This document shows, piece by piece, positions 58,497 through 64,000 of a DNA stretch of 64,000 nucleotides. The position numbers and the translations under genes were made by a program. Source of the DNA: Mycobacterium palustre (GTDB lineage Bacteria > Actinomycetota > Actinomycetes > Mycobacteriales > Mycobacteriaceae); assembly GCF_002101785.1 (NCBI RefSeq), contig NZ_LQPJ01000124.1, positions 87,513 through 151,512 on the forward strand. The letters are read 5' to 3'. Position 1 is the first letter of the stretch. Every line of letters starts with the position of its first letter. The notes beneath the pieces are model-generated. The model was not told the origin of the DNA and ran no database searches. It saw only the letters and a program-made list of their open reading frames with translations.

Positions 58497-59669
58497 GTGC
58501 GCCGAACGCTCTACGGCCCTGACCATGAGGCCTACCGCGAAACGGTCAAGGAATTCTTAGCCCGAGAAGTGGTCCCGCACCAGCACGATTGGGACCGAGA
58601 TCACCGGATCGACCGCGACGTGTTCGCCCATGCAGCCAAAGCGGGCATCTACGCATTGGAGGTGGACGGACGATACGGGGGTGCCGGTGAACACGACTAC
58701 CGCTACCGAATGGTGGTCTGCGAGGAGATCGCCCGAATCAACGCTTTGTCGTTCGGCTTGACCATCAGCCTCCAAGACGACCTCGTGTTGCACTACCTCC
58801 TCGATCTCACGTCTGAGGAACAGAAACAACGTTGGTTGCCGGGCTTCGCCTCCGGTGAATTGATCGGCGCCCTCGCTATGACGGAACCGGGTACCGGCAG
58901 CGATCTCCGAGGGATCCGCACCAGTGCTCGCCGCGACGGCGACCACTGGGTTCTCAACGGGCAGAAAACGTTCATTTCCAGTGGGATCATGGCCGACCTC
59001 ATCGTGGTAGCCGCTTGCACCGATCAAGAGGCGGGCTCGCGAGGCTTCAGCTTGTTCGTTGTCGAGCGCGACACCCCAGGATTCAGACACGGACGCCAGC
59101 TGGACAAGATCGGGCTACCGGCCCAAGACACTGCCGAGTTATTCTTCGACGACGCTCGCGTACCAGTCGAAAATCTGCTCGGCAAGGAAGGCAGCGGCCT
59201 CCAATACTTGATGAGCCATTTGCCGCGCGAGCGATTAGGTGTTACGGCACAGGCTATCGCGACTACACGCGCAATATTCGACCTCACGGTCGAGTATTGC
59301 CGACAGCGCAAGGCATTCGGTCAGCCGCTGACCGCAAAGCAACATATCCGCTTCGAACTGGCAGAGATGTCAACGGAACTCGATATCGCGGAAGCCTACG
59401 TCGACAAATCGGTAGAAGCGTTCAACGCGGGTGAACTTTCACCAGTCGATGCGGCAAAAGGCAAGTGGTACGTCAGCGAGCTTCAACACCGCCTCATCGA
59501 CCGGTGTCTGCAACTCCACGGCGGATACGGCTACATGCTTGAATACCCTGTTGCCCGAGCGTATGTCGACACCCGAGCGCAGACTATCTATGGCGGCACG
59601 ACGGAGATCATGAAGGAGCTCATCGGCCGCGAGGTCGCCGGCTCGGAACCGACTTCCAAACGGAGATGA
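58497..59669 (+). CDS. Acyl-CoA dehydrogenase
   Basis: 390 residues with a GTG start directly after the thiolase stop. It has LAMTEPGTGSDLRGI, GQKTFISSGIMADL, CRQRKAFGQPLTAKQ, LQLHGGYGYMLEYPVAR and TIYGGTTEIMKELIGR. The usual C-terminal catalytic Glu position is Gly (IYGGT), as in the long-chain/isovaleryl-type subgroup, where the base lies on an earlier helix. The enzyme is therefore likely active. It is probably cotranscribed with the thiolase. Confidence 0.94.
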   Translation: MRRTLYGPDHEAYRETVKEFLAREVVPHQHDWDRDHRIDRDVFAHAAKAGIYALEVDGRYGGAGEHDYRYRMVVCEEIARINALSFGLTISLQDDLVLHYLLDLTSEEQKQRWLPGFASGELIGALAMTEPGTGSDLRGIRTSARRDGDHWVLNGQKTFISSGIMADLIVVAACTDQEAGSRGFSLFVVERDTPGFRHGRQLDKIGLPAQDTAELFFDDARVPVENLLGKEGSGLQYLMSHLPRERLGVTAQAIATTRAIFDLTVEYCRQRKAFGQPLTAKQHIRFELAEMSTELDIAEAYVDKSVEAFNAGELSPVDAAKGKWYVSELQHRLIDRCLQLHGGYGYMLEYPVARAYVDTRAQTIYGGTTEIMKELIGREVAGSEPTSKRR

Positions 59670-59991
59670 AGTGACGCCGTTTTCATCTCGGTGTCCGCGC
59701 CTGCTACCGCTGCCACTGGCGAGGGGCTCGGCCGGCATGCTGGAACTTTGCCGTGGCGGGGTGACGTTGCCCCCCGCTACGGCAATGCATATGTTGATCA
59801 ACGGCATTGAAGCCCGTGGTACACCGCAGACGGACGCAAAGCCAAACGGCGAAGCGATACGCCGCAGGTCCGGCTCCCGAGGAGAAGAGCTCATGAGTGA
59901 CCTCGCCTGAAGCTGCAATGGCAGCCGCCGACAATCAAAGTATCAGCGAACCGACCAAAGTCGTTTTCGCTCAAGAGGTTATACTGCGGAC
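59670..59991. other. Intergenic region, no gene recognised
   Basis: About 320 bp. A 79-codon frame directly after the dehydrogenase stop has no ribosome site or family resemblance. TATACT at 59980-59985 is a good -10 box for the next gene. Confidence 0.55.
59980..59985 (+). promoter_or_regulatory. -10 box of a probable leaderless promoter
   Basis: TATACT ends six bases before the GTG start at 59992, the spacing expected when transcription begins at the start codon. No ribosome site lies between them. Confidence 0.6.
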
Positions 59992-60741
59992 GTGACTCGG
60001 CAGAAGATCCTTATCACCGGTGCGAGTTCCGGCCTGGGTGCCGGTATGGCTCACGCGTTTGCGGCCAAAGGGCGCGACCTGGCACTGTGCGCTCGGCGTA
60101 CCGACCGGCTCGCTGATCTCAAAGCTGAGCTCGTGCAACAACATTCTGATGTAAATGTTGCCATCGCAGCGTTGGACGTCAATGATCACGAGCAGGTGCC
60201 GAAGGTGTTCGAGGAGCTGTCGGATGCACTCGGCGGCATCGACCGGGTGATCGTCAACGCCGGCATCGGCAAGGGTGCGCGCCTGGGGTCGGGCAAACTG
60301 TGGGCCAATAAGGCGACTCTCGAGACCAACTTGGTGGCGGCGCTGGTGCAGATCGAGACCGCGCTGCAGATTTTTCATGAGCAGGGATCGGGGCACCTGG
60401 TGTTGATTTCCTCGGTGCTCGGCGTCAGGGGAGTGCCGGGCGTGAAAGCGTCTTACGCGGCCAGCAAGGCTGGGTTGAGTTCGCTGGGCGAAGCGTTGCG
60501 CGCCGAGTATGCGCGTGGGCCGATCAAGGTTTCGGTGATAGAGCCCGGTTATATCGAGTCGGAGATGACCGCCAAGTCACAGACCACAATGTTCATGGTG
60601 GACAACGAGATTGGGGTCAAGTCGTTGGTTTCGGCGATCGAGCGCGAGCCGGGACGGGCGGCTGTGCCCTGGTGGCCATGGGGGCCGATGGTGCAACTCA
60701 TGCGGGTACTGCCGCTGCCGCTGATCAAGCGCTTTGCCTAA
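59992..60741 (+). CDS. Short-chain dehydrogenase/reductase
   Basis: 249 residues. Cofactor motif TGASSGLGAGMAHAF with CARR after strand 2 (NADPH preference), NAG in VIVNAGIGKG, and the catalytic Ser-Tyr-Lys in ISSVLGVRGVPGVKASYAASKAG. It has a hydrophobic, basic C-terminus (VQLMRVLPLPLIKRFA) that may contact membranes. The substrate is unknown. Its own TATACT promoter separates it from the beta-oxidation pair. Confidence 0.93.
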   Translation: MTRQKILITGASSGLGAGMAHAFAAKGRDLALCARRTDRLADLKAELVQQHSDVNVAIAALDVNDHEQVPKVFEELSDALGGIDRVIVNAGIGKGARLGSGKLWANKATLETNLVAALVQIETALQIFHEQGSGHLVLISSVLGVRGVPGVKASYAASKAGLSSLGEALRAEYARGPIKVSVIEPGYIESEMTAKSQTTMFMVDNEIGVKSLVSAIEREPGRAAVPWWPWGPMVQLMRVLPLPLIKRFA

Positions 60742-61236
60742 CGCTTGGCGACCCCACACTGGGCGATCGCACGCAGATACCAGGCTGAACAGCAGATTTC
60801 GGCATACTCACCACATATGGCCTAACCTCGCCATGGGCGACTAGCGTGGTTCGTCGGTGTACCGCTCCTGTAAGAGTTCACCGGAGCTGACGCCCTTATT
60901 GCACTTACGGCATGTCGTGGTGCCGGTTGCCGCATGACGGCGGCGCGTTTCCCAGATAGACGAAGTTGCCTAGTTTCGGCACCACCGTCTGGTTCTCGGA
61001 TCCGCCATGAAGATGAGAAAAACGGCTCCGCCATTTTGTTGAGAACTCTTCAAACTTGCCGGTAGAGGCACCGCCGCGCGCCACGGAGTTTGAGAACCTA
61101 CAATTCTCATTTCCGATGTCCAAATCTCATATGAAATGTCCACCCGATGTCCAATTGGACATCCTGAATGAGACGACCCCAGAGCTGCTGCTGCCGCAGC
61201 AGCCGCGCCAATTGTGTGACAACACGTCTGGCGGCC
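60742..61236. other. 495-bp region without a recognised gene
   Basis: Convergent with genes on both sides. It contains a cluster of TGTCCA half-sites including an 18-bp perfect palindrome, and a GCTGC-rich stretch near 61186-61202. The open frames here look non-coding. Confidence 0.55.
61115..61163. repeat. Cluster of GATGTCCAA half-sites with a perfect palindrome
   Basis: GATGTCCAA (61115-61123), AAATGTCCA (61135-61143) and GATGTCCAATTGGACATC (61146-61163, perfect). It could be a multi-site operator or the scar of a mobile element. No gene start lies directly beside it. Confidence 0.4.
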
Positions 61237-62124
61237 TTATCTATCTTGTGCGGGATGTGGCATCACGGCCTTCCGCCACGCCCAGGGCGCCAGATTCCGA
61301 AAGGGGTCGGTTGCGCGAATCGCAAGCAGAGCGGCAAGATTGGATTCTAGATCCGTCTTCGCGGTCTCTCTGACTTTTGTCAGCCACTCGTCGTGAGGGG
61401 TGCCCTTCGGCCTTGTCGTGTCGATGGGACGCGAGAAGCGCGCATAGAGGCGTTGAGGGCGGGGCAGCAGCGTCGGGCCTATACCGCGTGACAGGGGCAG
61501 CAGCAGATCAGCGTCACTGCCCAGCCATCTGCTGACTTTCTTGTTGAGCTGCGCCCACGTGCCATCGCTGGTGGTGAGAATCTTGTACATGTCGTCGCCA
61601 CCGACAACGGCAGCCGTGACGATCGGGTAGTTGTGCTCGATGGCGAGGCGTGCGAACCCTGCCCGGTCACCCCACTGCAGTGTGTTGAGTTGGTCTTTTC
61701 CCTTACCGATTTCTCGTGCACCACCGGGAAATACCAGGATGGGCTCGTTAGCGCGCATGAGTTCGGCGGTGCCTTCGCGGGTGCCGACGATGCCTCCACC
61801 GGCGGCCAGCACATCGGCCGCCAAGCCTGCGAACCGGCCGAACCGACGATCCATCAACGCACGTACTCGCCGGCCCAGGTGCCGCTGAACCTCATAAAGC
61901 AGCAGCAGGATTTCACTCGATGGTGTATAGCTGTGATTGGCCACCAACAGGAATCTGCCGTCTGAAGGCAGGTTCTCCAACCCGTCAACATAGGGCTTGT
62001 AGACGGGGCGTACCCGATCCCATTGGTGTGCCAATCCGAAGAGGGCACGTTCGATCGCGGCTTGTCGGCGCGCGCGCTGGTCATCAGCCGTTGCCGAGAG
62101 TAGTTGTCTTGCTGGTGAATTCAT
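61237..62124 (-). CDS. PlsC-like lysophospholipid acyltransferase family protein with altered HX4D motif
   Basis: 295 residues. It has the PlsC/AGPAT layout: NHSYTPSSE at about residue 63, GGIVGTREGTAELM, FPGGAREIGKGKDQL (the FPEGT-equivalent block as in TMEM68/DGAT-like relatives) and a late PIVTAAVVGGDD. In place of the catalytic HX4D, His64 is followed at the Asp position by Ser69. Either a neighbouring residue substitutes or the protein is not a classical acyltransferase. A methyltransferase gene lies upstream on the same strand. Confidence 0.85.
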   Translation of the reverse strand: MNSPARQLLSATADDQRARRQAAIERALFGLAHQWDRVRPVYKPYVDGLENLPSDGRFLLVANHSYTPSSEILLLLYEVQRHLGRRVRALMDRRFGRFAGLAADVLAAGGGIVGTREGTAELMRANEPILVFPGGAREIGKGKDQLNTLQWGDRAGFARLAIEHNYPIVTAAVVGGDDMYKILTTSDGTWAQLNKKVSRWLGSDADLLLPLSRGIGPTLLPRPQRLYARFSRPIDTTRPKGTPHDEWLTKVRETAKTDLESNLAALLAIRATDPFRNLAPWAWRKAVMPHPAQDR

Positions 62125-62209
62125 CTCTTCGTCCCTAAATACGGGGGCTTATCGTTGCGTCCTTTGTGAAAACCGTTGGTGGAGAGGGCGATCGAGGCGT
62201 CTGTCCACA

Positions 62210-63019
62210 TCAGCTGGCCCGCGGTCGAGTGAACACTATGCCGACGTGTCCCGGTCGCAGCCGACAAGCGGACAACGGCAGGAATTCGACGCCCATGCGC
62301 GGATCGGCGGCTTTGCCGAGGGCGATGAACGCCGAGCGGCTGTAGGCGCGCAGCGCGCTGATGTACGCGTCGTGCATGACGTGTTTCAACGACGGCCGCA
62401 CCAGCGCGAGTGCGGCCGCGAACGGCGCCAAGATCAGCGGTGTGAGCAAGAGCTGCACCGACCGCGGCCGGGGCAGGTCGATCACCAGGAAGCGCTTGCC
62501 GACGCGGGTGGCTTCGGCGATCGCGCGCACCGCAGTCGCTGGCGGCAAATGGTGGAATGCCTGAGCGAATACCACCAAGTCGTAGCTGTCGTCGGGCGCG
62601 TCGATGGCGGTGGCGTCGACGACCTGGGTTCGCGCCCGGGGATCAGCACCCAGGGGACCGGCAGCAATGTTGGCGACCGAGGTCGGGTCCAGGTCGCTGA
62701 CGGTGACCGTCGCGGTGGGATGGGACGTGAGGATCTCGGCGGAGAGCTTGCCGTGCCCGGCGCCCAGCTCCAGAATGCGCGGGTTGGCGATGTCGGCAAC
62801 GATGTCCAGGGCCGTGCGGGCATTCCTTTCGTGATACCCCGCACGGGTGCCCATCCGATCCAGCGCTGCGACCACGGTCTGCTTGACCTCGTCGGGGATG
62901 TCGTAACGGTCGGTGTACTCCAACTTCTCGGTCTGCAACCGCCGATCGAGCCAGGAAGCATCCGGACCACCCCTGGGCATCGACGCGATCGCCGGATCCA
63001 CTGTTAGTGCCTCGCTCAT
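62210..63019 (-). CDS. Class I SAM-dependent methyltransferase
   Basis: 269 residues. Motif I is ILELGAGHGKLSAEIL, followed by the acidic VSDLDP and VVDATAIDAPDDSYDLVVFAQAFHHLPP. The C-terminal part contains a hydrophobic stretch LLLTPLILAPFAAALALV, which may bind membrane or lipid. It could methylate a lipid, quinone or small molecule. It is divergent from a TetR gene with a perfect palindrome between, and is likely repressed by it. The PlsC-like gene follows 85 bp downstream and may be in the same operon. Confidence 0.9.
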   Translation of the reverse strand: MSEALTVDPAIASMPRGGPDASWLDRRLQTEKLEYTDRYDIPDEVKQTVVAALDRMGTRAGYHERNARTALDIVADIANPRILELGAGHGKLSAEILTSHPTATVTVSDLDPTSVANIAAGPLGADPRARTQVVDATAIDAPDDSYDLVVFAQAFHHLPPATAVRAIAEATRVGKRFLVIDLPRPRSVQLLLTPLILAPFAAALALVRPSLKHVMHDAYISALRAYSRSAFIALGKAADPRMGVEFLPLSACRLRPGHVGIVFTRPRAS

Positions 63020-63071
63020 CGCACCCTCTCCATATTTAGCCGAGGTAAGCTGACAGCCACGACAGTAGCAG

Positions 63072-63085
63072 ACGAACTAGTTCGT
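63072..63085. promoter_or_regulatory. 14-bp perfect palindrome, TetR operator candidate
   Basis: ACGAACTAGTTCGT between the divergent methyltransferase and TetR genes. TACGTT (63090-63095), a -10-like box, lies just after it and six bases before the TetR GTG, so binding would block a leaderless promoter. Confidence 0.65.
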
Positions 63086-63101
63086 TTGGTACGTTGTTTA
63101 T

Positions 63102-63671
63102 GTGAGAACCGCCACCGAGCTGCGCGGCGAGATCTTGCAGGCTGCCGGGGCAGAGTTCGCCCAGTACGGATTGGCCGGCGCGCGCATCGACCGCATTGCG
63201 CGCGTCGCCCAGGCCAGCAAGGAACGCCTCTACGCCCACTTCCGCGACAAGGAAACTCTGTTCCGCGAGGTGGTGGCCGCCGGCAACCGCGAGTTCTTCA
63301 GCGCGGTCACGTTGCGCCCCGACGCTGTTCCCGACTTCGTCGGCGGCATCTATGATCTGGCGCGCGAGCACCCGGAACACCACCGCATGATCAGCTGGGC
63401 CCAGCTGGAGGGCATCGCACTCGACGAACCCCACGCCGAGGGCCAACCTGCCTTCGCTCAGCATGTCGCGGCCATCGAAGCCGCCCAGGCCGACGGCCAC
63501 GTCGACGGCGCTTGGCAGCCCGACGACCTGCTGATTGTGCTCTTCGGCATCGCACTGGCATGGGCCAACTCACCGCACCCCGACGCCGCGACCAATGACC
63601 CCGACGCCAATGCGCGCCGCCGCGCCGCCGCCGTCGAAGCTGCGCGCCGTATCATCGCCCCATCGAAGTAG
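63102..63671 (+). CDS. TetR/AcrR family transcriptional regulator
   Basis: 189 residues with a GTG start, probably leaderless. The HTH region is LRGEILQAAGAEFAQYGLAGAR then IDRIARVAQASKERLYAHFRDK. The C-terminal domain has HHRMISWAQLEGIALDEPH and WQPDDLLIVLFGIALAWANSP, the common tail of the YAHF/ERLY subgroup. It is divergent from the methyltransferase gene, with a 14-bp palindrome next to its promoter, so it most likely represses itself and the methyltransferase/PlsC-like pair. Confidence 0.92.
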   Translation: MRTATELRGEILQAAGAEFAQYGLAGARIDRIARVAQASKERLYAHFRDKETLFREVVAAGNREFFSAVTLRPDAVPDFVGGIYDLAREHPEHHRMISWAQLEGIALDEPHAEGQPAFAQHVAAIEAAQADGHVDGAWQPDDLLIVLFGIALAWANSPHPDAATNDPDANARRRAAAVEAARRIIAPSK

Positions 63672-64000
63672 CCGGTTGTGGCGTCTGGAACCCATTGCCA
63701 CCCAGCGCTTCTCGGCTTCAGCTCGCAGGCAGAGAACACGACTCAATCGGGGCCGCGGCGTCGACGCGCGACGGCCAGCAGTGTAGTACACGATCGCGCA
63801 CCTTGTCGGACGACCAAGCGCGATCTGAATTGGGCTGGCGCGCAACATTTTAGAGAATCTTCAGTACTTAGTCGCAGATAAGTCCTGAAACCGGCGCCAC
63901 TGTGACGCTCGAGTATGGGCCGCGGTCACGTCCCGTGGAGTGGTGTAAGAGCGGTCGCGTGTCCGCGTGTGGCTCTGTGGTAGCCACTATGCCGTGAGAG
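63672..64000. other. Right-hand end of the window, no gene seen
   Basis: 329 bases after the TetR gene. No frame with a start, ribosome site and family resemblance; short open frames overlap in several directions. A gene could begin just outside the window. Confidence 0.5.

Noticed and set aside
59671..59910. 79-codon frame directly after the acyl-CoA dehydrogenase
   Set aside because: Starts two bases after the stop but lacks a ribosome site, domain or plausible composition; left as intergenic.
1..64000. tRNA genes, rRNA genes, CRISPR arrays, intact transposases
   Set aside because: Looked for cloverleaf-like sequence, regular spaced repeats and transposase motifs; none seen by eye. A dedicated scan could still find a degraded element.

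Overview
The window reads as high-GC actinobacterial DNA, most likely a Mycobacterium or Mycolicibacterium chromosome. The signs are GTG/TTG starts, many short ATGA/GTGA overlaps, several probable leaderless starts, seven TetR-family regulators, five cytochromes P450, F420-type luciferase-like oxidoreductases, an NDMA/mycofactocin-type alcohol dehydrogenase and many acyl-CoA enzymes. I found no rRNA, tRNA, CRISPR array, phage or intact insertion sequence. The species call is inference from gene content only.

Region 1 (about 1-35.7 kb) is an oxidative lipid or terpenoid/steroid catabolic region. It holds P450s, four AMP-forming acyl-CoA ligases, an aldehyde and an alcohol dehydrogenase, two limonene-epoxide-hydrolase-like proteins with a complete Asp-Arg-Asp triad, two P450/old-yellow-enzyme couples, a fused two-domain acyl-CoA dehydrogenase, an MFE-2-type dehydrogenase, an enoyl-CoA hydratase and luciferase-like oxidoreductases. 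A recurring imperfect palindrome, consensus about ACCAAnCAnCGTTTGGT, sits in at least eight promoter regions between 2.8 and 32.4 kb and marks a local regulon. The TetR gene starting at 30138 carries a copy in its own promoter and is the best candidate regulator. A second small system is two perfect CCGTAC-N3-GTACGG palindromes between the first gene and its divergent TetR gene.

Region 2 (about 35.7-57 kb) is the most unusual part. It contains a short pyruvate phosphate dikinase-like protein (ATP-grasp plus swivelling His domain, no PEP-binding barrel) and three paralogous proteins of about 540 residues. These three look like rifampin phosphotransferase/PEP-synthase relatives that lack the ATP-grasp domain but keep the phospho-accepting His domain. 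Each of the three is adjacent to a CrtC/AttH-like protein, in changing gene order and mostly with overlapping reading frames. Two APH-type kinases, a CrtI-like flavoprotein, a multi-pass membrane protein and an F420-type oxidoreductase lie among them. I propose a split, modular phosphotransfer system acting on hydrophobic (perhaps isoprenoid) substrates; this is inference.

Region 3 (about 57-64 kb) has a thiolase, an acyl-CoA dehydrogenase, a short-chain dehydrogenase, a PlsC-like acyltransferase without the usual catalytic Asp, a methyltransferase and a divergent TetR gene with a perfect 14-bp palindrome. The last 330 bases show no gene.
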